From: Fasciola hepatica
Lineage: Eukaryota; Platyhelminthes; Trematoda; Plagiorchiida; Fasciolidae
Length of the DNA: 64,000 nucleotides
Assembly: GCA_948099385.1 (NCBI GenBank)
Contig: CANUEZ040000020.1
Location: 4,868,501-4,932,500 of the forward strand
Direction: 5' to 3'
Shown: positions 53,304 to 64,000 of the stretch, in pieces
How the letters are laid out: the number at the start of each line of letters is the position of its first letter
Position numbering within the stretch: the stretch's first letter is position 1
Notes under the pieces: generated by a model
What the model saw: the letters and a program-made list of their open reading frames with translations, nothing else
What the model was told of the DNA's origin: nothing
Databases searched by the model: none
Translations under genes and position numbers: made by a program

Positions 53304-54685
53304 ATAAACGAAGGAAACGGAGGATGGGATCGACGAAAACAGGTAACAGTGGATCTGGCAATCTGGTTAGTGCAGGTGTGACGTGTGGTGACGGTCAAAA
53401 ATGAGCCAAGCGGTCATGAACAGACGTGCGTCATACAGCAAGAAGATGGCCGTAAAAATGTCTGGAGAACGCAGGGCGGATGGAAGTACAGGGTGGTCGC
53501 AGAAGCGCAACAGGTCCCTTGTGAACGTTAACTTGGAGGTTAGAAGAACTGTGGTGCAAAGTTGCAGCGGTTGTAACAGCGAATAACATAAGAGAGAAAT
53601 AAGGAAGTGGAGGATCAGAAAGATTGGGTATTAGCAGGTCACATTGTTTGAAGCCGCATGTGAAAATGATGACGTTACGATGACTTTACACTGGGTGCAA
53701 CGCGAAACAGCAGCGCAGCCCAAAAGGCACAATGAAGATGCCCGTGACGAGCAATATACGAAGCAGATGAGAATGCTGGCCAAAGAAAACTAGGTAAGAG
53801 ATGACCGATCAGATCGTTTCACTGCAGATGACATAGAATGAAAACCGAGAAGAAGAAAAGCACCCGGACGGGAGAACCTGTGATGGAACAAAGGGCACGA
53901 GAAATAGTTGTGCGTCGGAGTCGAAAGGATAGAACTGGAGAGTTGCTTGCTTGCAGGGATTACTCAGATGGAATGAACCAGAAGTTGCTACTCGGGACAA
54001 AACCTAAAAGGGAGATCCACGGAAAAATTGCGGATTCAGCCATGGAAACCATGATGGTGGCAAACAGACCATAACTTTGGTCGTAAAATATGCAAAGGTT
54101 GGAACAGCCAGTCCTTATATGGTGATTATTCATGGTCACGAATGTGTCTGGTGCGTGTTGGTGACAGGTATAAGATGGACGAAAAAGGATGTCGCAAAAT
54201 GGTGGCCAGTGAAGCATGCGATCAATGAGCTTAATAAGTATATGGAGGTAACAAATGAATACAGACTAGGGGCCGACGAGGGTGAATTGGGTGGAAAATG
54301 AAATATCTCGGGCTTGGGCAGACTGAATTGGGTAGGGCGAGAGTGACATCATGCAGTGAGGGCTGTCATGGTGAAAAACGATAGGAACAAGGGCAGAATG
54401 GGTAGGTGTGCATACGGAGGTACAACGACGCGGAAGGGTTTGATGAGAGGGCTGACAACAACGACAGATCAGCGAATTGTGGCGGAAGAATAGTAGGAGC
54501 ATGCGATCCGCAACCGACAGTGATGAATGCGGTAAGACGAGGAGAGTTAGAGCGTGCAATCCGCAACCGGAGCTATCTGGTGTGACTGGTCGTGCACTGG
54601 ACCCCCAACCTGAAAATCGCTTCGTGAAGTGAACACAGGAGGCGTGATCCACCCGGCTAATAGCGCTCGCACATCGTTGCAGACG
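53304..54685 (-). repeat. Palindrome 2, right arm (1382 bp)
   Basis: Partner of 51356-52737, of identical length. A minus-strand open frame (54266-54802) crosses its outer edge from flank into arm, and the left arm lacks an equivalent flank. This may mean the right arm is in its original context and the left arm is the inverted copy. Confidence 0.9.
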
Positions 54686-55060
54686 AACTTTTATCTGTCG
54701 CCCAGTCTCCATTTCTATTTTGACGCATGACATTCCACTCTTCTGTAATTGAACTATTTGCTCAGCTGTTACCTTTTTCCACCCGGCTCTTTCTTTCACC
54801 ACCTCGGCAAACTTTTCCTATAAATGAATTCCTCACTGACTCAGCCCATATTTGGTCGCTGAATGTTACAGATAAAATCCTGGACGGACTTTCCTTGTTC
54901 TGCCTCGGTAGTTTTACTCCCCTTCTTCGTCTGATTTCCGATCCTAACCAGTTTAGTACGTCTGGAGGCGCTGTGTCTGGTTTACATCTCTCTTTAAATC
55001 TTCTTTTTCCTCATGGTAAACGCTATTCCCGCCCATCCAGTTTGTTTCCGACGCCTTGCA
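54686..55060 (-). pseudogene. Possible LINE ORF1-like remnant
   Basis: On the minus strand, DVLNWLGSEIRRRRGVKLPR then PSRILSVTFSDQIWAESV resembles the RRM-type ORF1 core of LINEs (RLG-----KPRPL-V-F-----R). It is followed, toward the palindrome arm and in another frame, by KERAGWKKVTAEQIVQLQKS. This is a tentative reading from a short resemblance. Confidence 0.3.
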
Positions 55061-55345
55061 ATTGTACTTTTTTAACATTTATGCGAAAGTCTAGTATTTC
55101 TGCTATTCCCGGTCAGCTGCACCTGGACTCGGCCGGCTTGGCCACTTGACTTCAATCTCAATTTTGCCGGGCCCTACTATGTGCAGTAACCCGAATACTT
55201 TCATCGAACTTATCGGGTACACGCGCTTACTTAAACCACCCGGGTTTCCTGATTCCTCTTTCAACTGTACCTTTTGATCTAGCGTTGCATCATTCTTCGG
55301 GGTTATCCGAAATAAACTATTAATATTATTATTATTATAGCCGGG
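55061..55345 (+). repeat. Repeat P-type 3' tail
   Basis: Ends TCCGAAATAAACTATTAATATTATTATTATTAT (split here in description: AATAAA at about 55312, then TTA/ATT repeats to 55340). The terminal motif is shared with 38936-38968, suggesting the 3' end of a retroposed element on the plus strand. Confidence 0.45.
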
Positions 55346-55589
55346 CAAGAATAGATGATGGATGTGACCACAGAAGATGCAGAGATTGAAAGGAGGTTTC
55401 TAACTTGGGGATAAGGCCTGGGTGCGTATCGGGTTGATTGTGGAAAAAGCTAAAAGCAAAGGCAAAATAGATAAGTATGCGAACGGTGGTAGAAAAATGA
55501 CTGTGGTAGTAGTAACGAGGTGGCTGGACTTGCGTACGAGAATTTAAAACGAAAAGCTGTTCAAGTGATGAAAAAATCCACGAGTGAGC
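55346..55589. other. Spacer, possibly LINE-H 3' UTR
   Basis: No recognised motif. It lies downstream of LINE-H on the minus strand. Confidence 0.3.
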
Positions 55590-55830
55590 CTGCTTTGGCT
55601 GAGTGGAGGCAACGACGGCATGCGATAAGCACACGGTCTATCGAATGTGGTAGGGGTGCGGGAGCAAGGGCGTGAAATCCACAACTGGTGCTATGGGTGG
55701 GGCTGACCATGCGCAGGAAGCCAGGCCTGAAAAACGCTTCATGAGTGACCACAGGGGCATGATCCACCAGACTAGTTGCGCCAGTGTATAGGTGCAGACA
55801 GCCTGCACCCCGGATGTGTGCCGGCCAACT
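55590..55830 (-). repeat. Diverged third copy of the palindrome-arm outer end
   Basis: Aligned with 54480-54685 in the same orientation: ATGCGAT, TGAAAAACGCTTCATGAGTGA against TGAAAATCGCTTCGTGAAGTGA, ACAGG-GGC-TGATCCACC-G-CTA-T-GCGC, and GTGCAGAC or TTGCAGAC at the end. It shows that the arm is part of a dispersed repeat rather than unique DNA. Confidence 0.6.
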
Positions 55831-56269
55831 CGGTGAATCGGACCGCGCCCCACTCCCTTGGGTTTGGTGCTGAGGATTTCTGACGTTTACGCGTGTGAGG
55901 CGTAGTTCAACTGTGAAAGTATAAGTTCCGCGATCAGAAGGCCAGATTGCGATGGATCTCGGGAGGCCGAGGCAGCTGTTGGCAAATGACTACACAGCAG
56001 CCTTATCCAGGAGCGTATATAGTAGGAGCGATCTCCATGGCGCTAAGGCAGTCAACCAACGTTGAGGCTGAAGTACACATAAGGGGAGGACCGGAAAAGA
56101 AAAACACCAAGAAAGGCATTCGGGGTGTGCCCTTGTCGTAGAATAACGGTTGATGGAGGCAAATAAAAACCGATGAAATACGGGGCACAGGGGAGTCTGA
56201 GACTACAGAAGAAGAAAACAAACGGCAGGAAATAGACAGTTTCATTTTCGTTTACTCATTACGAGGATG
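55831..56269. other. Unassigned, possible LINE-H 3' UTR
   Basis: Nothing recognised. Confidence 0.3.
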
Positions 56270-56371
56270 GCCACAACTAGTTACGCCTTCAGAACTCGGT
56301 AAGATAGATGAAACAGTCTATTGCTGATGGTGTTTTGAATCGGAGAGGCAGGGTCGGCGAAGGAGTTGGCC

Positions 56372-56602
56372 TTAGAAGTCTAGGTCCTTCTCGCATGTTG
56401 CATCCTCATTTGTGCACGTTGTAGAAGGCTGGAGTTCACGGGTAACGCTGAAATGTGGAATGAGCGCCGATGGAAATTGGGACTTGGTATGAAAAGCTTG
56501 AATGGTGATGAGCAACCTATTCCAGGACTTGGAGTGGACAGGGAGCAAAATGTGCCTTAGTATGGCCGACCTGGCCCTCGTAGAAGTGTCAGTGAGAGGC
56601 AT
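56372..56602 (-). pseudogene. LINE-H C-terminal tail
   Basis: TRARSAILRHILLPVHSKSW then NRLLITIQAFHTKSQF, matching the LINE C-terminal --R-R-FL-PV-SK-WN-LP--I------S-F pattern. It continues the RT after a frame change. Confidence 0.6.
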
Positions 56603-56645
56603 GTGCGGATGTGAGTGGGGCGTTTTGCATGAGAGGCTGAATGGA

Positions 56646-57540
56646 TTAGATTAAATTAAGACCGGTTGTGGGGTGAGTTGTGCAAGAATGCTGAGCTAAG
56701 TTGAGGTGGAGGAACCAGAGTGAGTTGAGATTCAGACTCTGGCATCGTTCTTTACAGCTAAACGAGGTGGACCAACCAAGTAATTGTTTAGTGAAATGCC
56801 TTTTCATTCCTCCAAGCTCTACTCGGTCAAATTTTGACACGTCAGGGGAGATTTTTGGGCAATCTTCAGGCAGAGACCTGACGTGGGATTTGTAGATGCT
56901 GATGATACTGTCCCGGTGAAGAAAGGAGCGGAAAAGATGGGCCACACCTCCCCTAGCCTCAGCCGCTTGGATGGCGGCTTGCTCAGAGATGTTGAGGCAG
57001 CTAGAATAGTTGAGGCCCAAATCGCGGATGGTAGGTCAACTGGCTGTTGGGGACCTACCGAGAGCAGAGGATACAGAAGGCGATTGAAAGTTGTAGGTTA
57101 GGACCTTGCACTTATGAGTGCGGAAATTCATCATCCAGGAGTAACACCAGCGATTAAGTGCAGAGGGGTCCGCGGAAATGTTGCAAAGAGTAGGGATAGC
57201 ATCATTAGGCTTGAAAGGGTAGGCTTCATTTGTATCATCTTCAAACAGCAACGGGGCGCCATGACGTGCTAGATGCAGTGCGTCTTTAATGTACGTTAGA
57301 AATAGGAGAGGATCCAGTGCACTGCCCTGTATAACTCCACTTGTGACAGGTTTCGGGCTGGAAGTATATCCGTTAGTGAAGACAACTCGAGGCTGATCAG
57401 GGAAATAAGATTGCAGCCAAGAAAGCAGTGGGTAAGTAACGCCAAATAAACGCAATTTGAAGATGAGACAGGGGTGCAGAATACGGTCGAAAGCTTTCCA
57501 CAGATCTAGGTAGACAATGACTAGTGCCTGTCCGCTATCA
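56646..57540 (-). pseudogene. LINE-H RT, motif A to C-terminus (broken)
   Basis: Motif A is ALVIVYLDLWKAFDRILH (about 57480-57540). LFGVTYPLLSWLQSYFPDQP follows. Motif B is SGVIQGSALDPLLFLTYIKD (57355-57296). Motif C is degraded to LLFEDDTNE (57250), which keeps DD. Then ALNRWCYSWMMNFRTHKCKV and, in the next open stretch, GLNYSSCLNISEQAAIQAAE, LHRDSIISIYKSHVRSLPED and KFDRVELGGMKRHFTKQLLG. These last are the KDLGV, LYKS-VRP-LEY and LE-VQR-FTK blocks. Confidence 0.78.
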
Positions 57541-57553
57541 ACAGCCTTAGTGA

Positions 57554-57955
57554 CTAGATCGAGGAAATTGAATTGAGATTTGGTGCACGATCGCGATTTG
57601 AAAAACCCGTGCTGCCTATTGGTAAGAAGGTTTGAAGTAGGAAGGTGGTAGTGATTCCATTTTTGACAATCGTTTCCATTATTCTGGAAATGATGGGGGT
57701 GTGAATATTGAGAAGGTAGTTAGCCAGTCCGTGGACAGGTCCTTTTTGGTGTCTTGGAACGATGACTGTGCTCTTCCAGTTCAACGGCACCAAACCGGAT
57801 TTGAGTGACAGAGTAAATAGATTTAGTAGTAGAAGTGGAAGGTCCAATCCACAGGTTTTGTTTGCAGCTGGGAGTAACCCGCAGCTGGAAATGCTGCTAG
57901 CGAATGTAAGATCTGATATGTTTGCTTTTCTAGTAGGAGTTTTACCGAGTTGCAC
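57554..57955 (-). pseudogene. LINE-H RT N-terminal part
   Basis: AANKTCGLDLPLLLLNLFTL, SLKSGLVPLNWKSTVIVPRH and NYLLNIHTPIISRIMETIVK. These match the RT finger blocks (SLKSG-VP--WK-A-V-P-HK and NYRPIS-T-I-SRI-EKI). A frame change precedes motif A. Confidence 0.7.
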
Positions 57956-57967
57956 TGAACCACCATT

Positions 57968-58587
57968 TTAAGTATGGGAGACAAAATCTATCAAGTTGGG
58001 AAATGTTGTGAGGCTCGTCCAGGATATCTTAGGCCAGTCAAAATCACGAACTATGACTTCCGCTGCAAAGGGGAGCAGTGGGAGGTAATAAGAGGCTTCA
58101 ATTGAAGGAGATAAGTCGTCAGTAGTAGAGGAGGGCGGACCATAGACACGACGGATGCGCATGACTATAGTTGAGAGCCGAATCGTGGGCCATAAAGAGT
58201 CCAGAATTGAGTCGCGCATGGCATGTCTAATAGGCGATACTGAAAGGGCATGCTGTAAGTACACCAGGCTTCCACCTCCGCGTCCGTCATTTCTATTTAC
58301 TCTATAAACCCTCCACCCCCGAGCAGAATTTCGATTGTGAGAGTGTGTTCCATGATCCGGGCCTCGGTAGTAAAGATGATATCAGGACTTGGCGTCAAGA
58401 CGTAACGTTTTAGGTGGTGAAGCTTAATTGGGATGGATCGGGATGTAAATAAGATCGAGGATAACCCACCCATTAAGGGTTGAGTGTCAGGTCTGGGTGA
58501 CTTAGGGGAGTTATTAGATGGAAAAAGTACTGGGGAAGAGGCCTGAGATGGAGCTATTACAGAAGAAGGGAAGTGAGCTTTGGACAC
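57968..58587 (-). pseudogene. LINE-H endonuclease (broken)
   Basis: SSILFTSRSIPIKLHHLKRY then SPDIIFTTEARIMEHTLTIE (about 58475-58370) is the start of an AP-like endonuclease (family INARSI-NKL--L and PDII-ITETWL). VYGPPSSTTDDLSPSIEASY and VIVRDFDWPKISW (about 58150-58020) are the YRPP and MGDFN-P-I-W blocks, with GDFN changed to RDFD. The catalytic SDH end is not readable. Confidence 0.68.
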
Positions 58588-59415
58588 TTCCGCGATGACT
58601 CCTGGGGATTCAAAAGTGGACGACCCTGGAATTGATTAATTCCGAGAAAATACGAGGCAAACTAAAAGACCTTTGACCAAGTGGTCCCGCTACTTGTCCT
58701 GATTTGCTGGGACCTTTCGATGCTCCAGCGTAGTGACACAATATGGGGTTATGGAATATATTGGCTTTCTCATGCCGCAATCATGATAGCTTTTGGTATT
58801 ATGTGGTCAGAGCAGGCCTCAAAAGGTAGGAACTAGGATTATGTGGTGGATTCGTCGCCCGTCAAAGCAGCCCGCTCGGGTAAGGCAGGATAGGAATCGG
58901 TGGTTGGTACAGGGCGTGCATGAAGGTTATTTCGGAAGGAGTTAGGAGGAACACGCGATGTTGCGTAGCTGGAGAGCGGAGTTCTATGCGCTATCAAAGA
59001 TGCAAACGATTGTCAAGATGGTGGCTGTGTAAAGTGGTCCATTGGGGCTAGAAGAAAGGAGAGATGTTAGGATTGAATGCTATAGGGTGGTGGAAGTTTA
59101 TACGGCGGAGGTTTGTGGTTGCGTCTCCGGGTTAAAAGGATGGTAGTGGAATGATGGGGCAAAACGAAAACCTTGGCATTATAATGGAACTGACGGGATG
59201 AATGGTAGAGGCATGGAAAGGCTAGAAATTGATAAATTAGGCAGATTCAGCGTTGAATGTTAGCTGTGTAGTGGGCTGCTGGTAGCGTCCGTATAAAAGC
59301 AGGTAGAGCTGAGATTTGGCTGGGAGAAAATGTGGCTTGAGATAGTGTCTGTTTTGGAAGCGTAAATGGTAAGTCTTCGCGTTAGTAACATCCTGCTAGA
59401 GCATCTGTTTGCTTC
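58588..59415 (-). other. LINE-H region between ORF1 and endonuclease
   Basis: Low-complexity proline/serine/threonine-rich frames with stops. No domain recognised. Confidence 0.35.
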
Positions 59416-60235
59416 TTATTTTTGCAAGACCGTCGGAGTCCGGCCAGGTGATGTAAGACCGTTTCTGCCTAGTGCATTAGACGTTGAGGCCTCTAGTAGG
59501 GATGGAGGGCGGGTTGCCGAATTCTGAATTTGCGGCCATGGGCCTCCGTTGGTACCGGCGCTCTGCTTTGGGGGCTGAGTATAAATCGTTACCAACTTTC
59601 CGCCCACGGGTGACAAGTCAGATCGCAACAACGAGATTGTGTCCTTAGGCACTCTACTTCTTGGAAGTTTGTTTGCGGGAGTATGCCCTGAGGACTGACG
59701 GGCCTGATTCGACGAAGAATGACCCAGCCGTGGTATGGTGCGGTCCAACTGATTGGTTTTAGTGGCAGCCAGAGGGTGAGGACAAGAACGACCGTAGGTT
59801 GGTTTACCTGTCGCCTTGGGAGAGTAGGGCAGTGTCGTTAGGTTAGGGAGGCTACGCAATTTGAGTAGCCGTTTTTGATGCGCAGGGCTAAGCTGTCCGA
59901 AGGGACTGGGTGGATTCGAGCCCCAGGCAGAAATGGTTTAATTATTGAGTCTAGGACGCTTGGAGATTGATTCGTTTAGAGGAAGTCCGGGCCCTGCTTC
60001 ACGGTCTACATCTCAAATATTTTGGCTGGCAGAAGTCCTTTGCATAGGGTGGGTTGGGAGAATGCAGAATAGGTGTCATTTTGGCGGATTCCTGCCCTGA
60101 ATGTTTGAGAGAGTTCGGCTTTTTCAGCGCTTCTCTTTGTAGTGGCCTTTTCTTGGGTGCCATTCCAATGTTTCTGTACGACAAGTGAGCAGTGATAATG
60201 CTTTGTTTATGAATAAACTCACTGGTCATCAGCAA
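59416..60235 (-). pseudogene. LINE-H ORF1-like region
   Basis: A basic start MAPKKRPLQREALKKPNSLK (about 60160), then a long proline/serine/threonine-rich stretch, open at 59416-59859 (KLPRSRVPKDTISLLRSDLS). It lies upstream of the endonuclease on the same strand and is rich in basic residues, as expected of a nucleic-acid-binding ORF1. No RRM or zinc knuckle is visible. The assignment is by position and composition. Confidence 0.4.
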
Positions 60236-60240
60236 GTCTG

Positions 60241-63200
60241 AAAATGTCGAAGGCCGAAGGCATTGATTTCATCGTGTTTGTCTCTGCAGTCTGGTGCTAG
60301 GGCATGTCACTCGTTCCATTTTAGCGGTCTTTAGCAAGGAGCCGCTGACTGCTTTAAGTGGGGCCTCATCAGAAATGGTAAATAACGTGACTTGATTAGA
60401 ATTTCGTATTCGTTTTGTAACCTTTGAAGAAATGTAGCTAATAAAGTCACATGTGGCAGCTTATTTGTAGTCCGCTGTTACCACTGAGAACTCGAGCAGC
60501 TGAGCCGGCGGCGTCGGAATTCTGGTAGCTCTGTCAAGAGCTTCTACTCGCGATTCAGGTGGGATTACTTATTGTGAGAAGCTGTCAATCTTGTATGCGT
60601 GTTATCCTGGATGTTCGCTTATGAGAAAGAGCATGGCGTAGTGACTGAGAGAATTACGACTACTCGTGGCAAAATTTTACTGGCCGGTATGCCTCTTCTG
60701 GAGCTGCGCATTATAAAAGTAGGCTTCAGATAATGAACTAGTTTTGTTGGCTATTTGGCGACTTCAAAGAGATTAGGTACGAAACAAAGATAAATTTTTT
60801 ATAGGAAATCACCCTAGACGATTAAAAACAGGGTTGAATAGGTTCTTTTACTGTATGGACGAAAGGGGATTGGGGTTTTAGCCAAGGAGGACGCGATAAC
60901 CAAAGGAAGTGATTTGGCCAATAATCACTAAGTACCCTATAGACTGGCTCGCAAAGAGTGATTTTCGGTAGGTGTCTGTCCAAGTTTCTTAATAAAAGTT
61001 TGTGCTGATTATTCGCGGTAATAAGTGACTGATGCACTGTGATGTGTTGCAGCTATGACCACTAAAAATTTAACGCTTTTTTGTGAATAAACACTGATAT
61101 AGGTGAAGCAAAAAACCAAGCCTGAACGACGGAAAAGGAAAAAAAGCGGGACCACCTGATTTATACGTCAAGTTTCCCCTGATATTCTTCAAATTTGTGT
61201 CTGCAATCCTATAACTCCGAAAATCTACCAGTGATATGCCATTGCTTGGGCCATCTAGATTATCTAGTATGCAAGTTAACCTTCTTCAACAAGCTCAAAA
61301 GATGCTCCGCTTTCGTACTATTTCCAGGAAGCCTCCGAATCCTCCAACTTCATTGGAACTTCCGCGATTCCATCTCAAAGTTCTCGAAGAGGATGATTCT
61401 GATATGCGCTTGGTTAGAACTGCTAACCTACCCAATATTCAAAGCCACAACCGCCTCAACCTTACTCAATCCAGACGCTGCCAGAGAATGAAATGCCTTC
61501 CACACCTACCTTTGCCAGCCATCTGTTTTGGCCTCGTCTTTCTAAAGCCTAACACCGCTTCCTTCCTATCCATCCACGTGGAGTATGGTGTGCCCAGTCC
61601 TTGCAGTCTCGCCCGCTCTGAAGATTTCTTCCCCTGTGGTGTTACTGTTTTGAAACTGTCACCATTCGACTTTTCCTATTATTCTTGCAACACACTTAGT
61701 TAACCGTACCCGCCATTTTTGTAAGGCAGGTACCTTTCAGTATGTAAAAACAAATAAGCTTTTCACGGGCGACTGGATTCGATAACTCCTTATAGCCCAC
61801 AGCTGGTAGCACTGCTACACTGTATCTTAATTTCCTTTTGTCTCCCAAATCTACTGCTCTAGGGGCTACGTTGTCATCCATTTTCGTCCATGTCTCTGCC
61901 ATAAGATTAGGTATCCGCGCGTCACTCAAATTTTGGCCTCGATAACTTAGCCTCCAGGATCTCCCGCAATCCTGCCGCCCGGCCCCGGAACGAATGATGA
62001 CGTCTTTTGTAGTCGATTCTGCTACACGCTGCTAATGTTTACACATCCACTCAACCCTCCAATGGCCGGTGTAATACATCTTCCTATATATGTATCACAC
62101 ATTTACTGCATAGGTTTTGTCTGCTGCTGTCAGCCTGAACCTTTGGCGTGACGATTGCATTCACATTTACCGCCGTTATCCCCCTCGGTATATCATTCTT
62201 TGATTTCTTCCCAGGTCTTTCACGCCCTTTTACTCGCCAGCACAAGCTGCTAGCATATCGACTCCCAATACCAGACCTCATCGCTTTTGTCATCCATTCA
62301 TCCACTAGGTTAATTGTTGACGTCAACCATCGTGCCTACTTTATTTACATGTTAATAATGTCGCAGCGACCACTTAATTTACTAACCCCTGTGGGAGCAC
62401 ATTTTTCATATGCGTTACCACATATGTCCGCTGCGAAGCTTTTATCTGCGGCTACTACCCTTTGTTCATGAAGCTTGGAAATTGCAAACCAGTTTACTAG
62501 CCTATCATGATCCAAACCCAGTTCCGTCCAAGTCGTTTGCATCTGAGTACTCAGTTAAATTGGTGTGCCAATGTGCCGTGTCGATCAGAACCTAAAATCA
62601 TGGTCACGGTGAACCCTGTCGGGCGATTCTCTGTCTGATCCACCGAATAATTAACCTCACGCTTCTGAATGGAGCCTTAGGACCTCAAAGCCCCGCGTGA
62701 ACCAAGATGATGCGAAGTCAAAATCAAAGCAGTATTGTTCCGCAAGTTCTACGGTACTACTCGTCGGTTAAAATTTGAGTACGTAACAATCATAACTTTG
62801 GCAGTGAGCCTCAGTCCCTATCCAGCCGAAAGGTGGTCAAAATCAGAAAAATTCCGTACAAAGAGAACAGTTGACCAAAAAGAATGAACAAAAAGTACCT
62901 GCCTTATACTCCAAACGAAAAGAATGAATTCTCTGTGTGTAGTCAAGCTCACCAAACAACTTCCTGAACGTGGAGCCAAAAAGTGAACGTAAGCGAGCTT
63001 GACGTCTACAATCCGTCGACGTGAGCGCGAAGGTGAAACCGAACCACAATAAAACAAGCTACCTCGAGTCACTGCAGCTAACTACCATACTGAATGTCCA
63101 CAAAGTTATCGCAGCATGAGAGCGTGATCAAGAAAGATAAAAGTAAATGCCTTGGTCGCAGAGAGGAGGGCGACCACAAAACAGCGTCACAAATAGTAGG

Positions 63201-64000
63201 GTGTAGGAGAGCAGCCCGAAGTCCTTGTAGGAAATATATAAACTTAAAGGGCGAAAAAGTTTCAACATTTCGGAAAGTAACACCCGCCCGGGTGCCTCCG
63301 AGGGATGAATTACCTAAAAATTTACTGATCTCGGGCCCCTTTTTCTACTTACGGTTCGGAGACAATGAGATTTGTGGAACCTACAGTTTAGGCCTACATA
63401 CACCCTGGCCTAGGAACCCGGTCATTGGTCGGCCCTTTTAGGCAAGTATACACTCCACAGTTCCCTTTATACTCTCCCCCCTCCAGCTGTGCGCAAGTCT
63501 GTCTTGCACTAGTCTATCAGTATCCGTCTGACAGCTCTTTACCACCTTCAGAGGCCACCGCCCCCGATTTGTTTCTCTGGTATTTACAAGCATCACATGG
63601 CCCTTCCTAATGCTCCTCTGTCTGTTAGCTCTCTTGTCCAGTTTGCAATATTGGTAAATATTCATTCACCTGACGCCATCAGAAAGCATCAGCCCTGTTG
63701 CTTGCTTGTTTTCGGCCTCGCCAATAACTATCTTTCATGCTCCATTTTAATGATGTGCCACCTTTGTTCCTGAGCAGAGGCAGTCTGTTAGGTGTGAGCG
63801 CTGGTTCGTCACTTGAGTCTAACATCACAATCACCGATGGGCGATTACTGGGGATCACTTTGGCCTCTACAAAGCAAGATCCAAAAGTTTCATCATTTGC
63901 CGTCTACTTGGTGGTCAGAATTAAGAGAAACCCACAAGCATACCTCATGACGCTCCCCCAAGCACCTCTTCGAGGACTAGAAGCTGGGGAGTTGGAATGC
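60241..64000. other. Unassigned region
   Basis: No recognised gene or repeat. A run of minus-strand frames at 61696-61929, 62084-62326 and 62345-62542 is protein-like (AETWTKMDDNVAPRAVDLGD; MRSGIGSRYASSLCWRVKGR; ISKLHEQRVVAADKSFAADI) and could be one decayed coding region. I cannot name a family. The plus-strand frames 61236-61703 and 63094-63441 show no domain. Confidence 0.35.

Larger units (their letters stand above)
56270..60240 (-). mobile_element. LINE-H: jockey/CR1-group LINE with ORF1, EN and RT (minus strand, decayed)
   Basis: Reading the minus strand from 60235: a basic, proline-rich ORF1-like region, an endonuclease (58587-57968), RT (57955-56646) and a C-terminal tail (56602-56372). 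The order and spacing are those of a full-length LINE of about 4 kb. The frame changes at least five times and stops are common. It differs in sequence from CR1-E, F and G. Confidence 0.75.

Noticed and set aside
1..64000. CRISPR array, bacterial operons, rRNA genes
   Set aside because: No regularly spaced repeats, ribosome-binding-site/operon layout or rRNA sequence. All content is eukaryotic retroelement-type.

Overview
This window reads as repeat-rich, intron-style nuclear DNA from a parasitic flatworm. The evidence is the company of elements: a CsRn1/Boudicca-like Ty3/gypsy element, RTE-clade (SR2-like) LINEs, CR1/jockey-group LINEs, a BEL/Pao element, a Penelope-like element (PLE) with a GIY-YIG domain, and a Tc1-like transposon. 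I favour a cestode with a large repetitive genome (for example a diphyllobothriid such as Spirometra) over a trematode, but the species is a guess. I found no convincing host protein-coding gene, tRNA, rRNA or CRISPR array. Nearly every readable protein is a transposon protein, mostly broken by stops and frameshifts.

Layout, 0-26 kb: a decayed Tc1-like element (about 0.4-2.2 kb). Then an old gypsy element, Gypsy-1 (LTRs at 2876-3044 and 12210-12378), split by two insertions of one RTE LINE family in opposite orientations (RTE-A 3687-5363 minus, RTE-B 6277-10113 plus), each bounded by a recognisable 9-bp target duplication. Next come two relatives, RTE-C (12.5-16.3 kb, itself split by a gypsy 3' fragment) and RTE-D (16.45-18.69 kb), then two CR1-like LINEs head to head (CR1-E minus, CR1-F plus).

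Layout, 26-38 kb: a several-layer nest. Gypsy-3 (readable from about 27.86 to 37.8 kb) is split by CR1-G and, further on, by a solo LTR with a 5-bp duplication. CR1-G is in turn split by a 4.1-kb BEL/Pao element (30270-34401) whose two 359-bp LTRs differ at only about 8 positions. A second solo LTR of the same family lies at 26614-26989.

Layout, 38-64 kb: mostly anonymous DNA to 46 kb. Then two large near-perfect inverted repeats within 8 kb: a PLE palindrome (arms 47327-48685 and 49011-50494) and a 1382-bp/1382-bp palindrome (51356-52737 and 53304-54685) made of an unclassified repeat. A decayed LINE (LINE-H) with ORF1, endonuclease and RT on the minus strand follows at about 56.3-60.2 kb, then unassigned sequence.

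The strongest candidate for something undescribed is a pair of tandem hairpins in the 5' regions of three RTE copies (6516-6560, 12677-12717, 16581-16619). Both stems are kept by compensatory base changes while the sequence varies, and each pair is followed by a constant AAAGGCT. This is what a selected structured RNA looks like.
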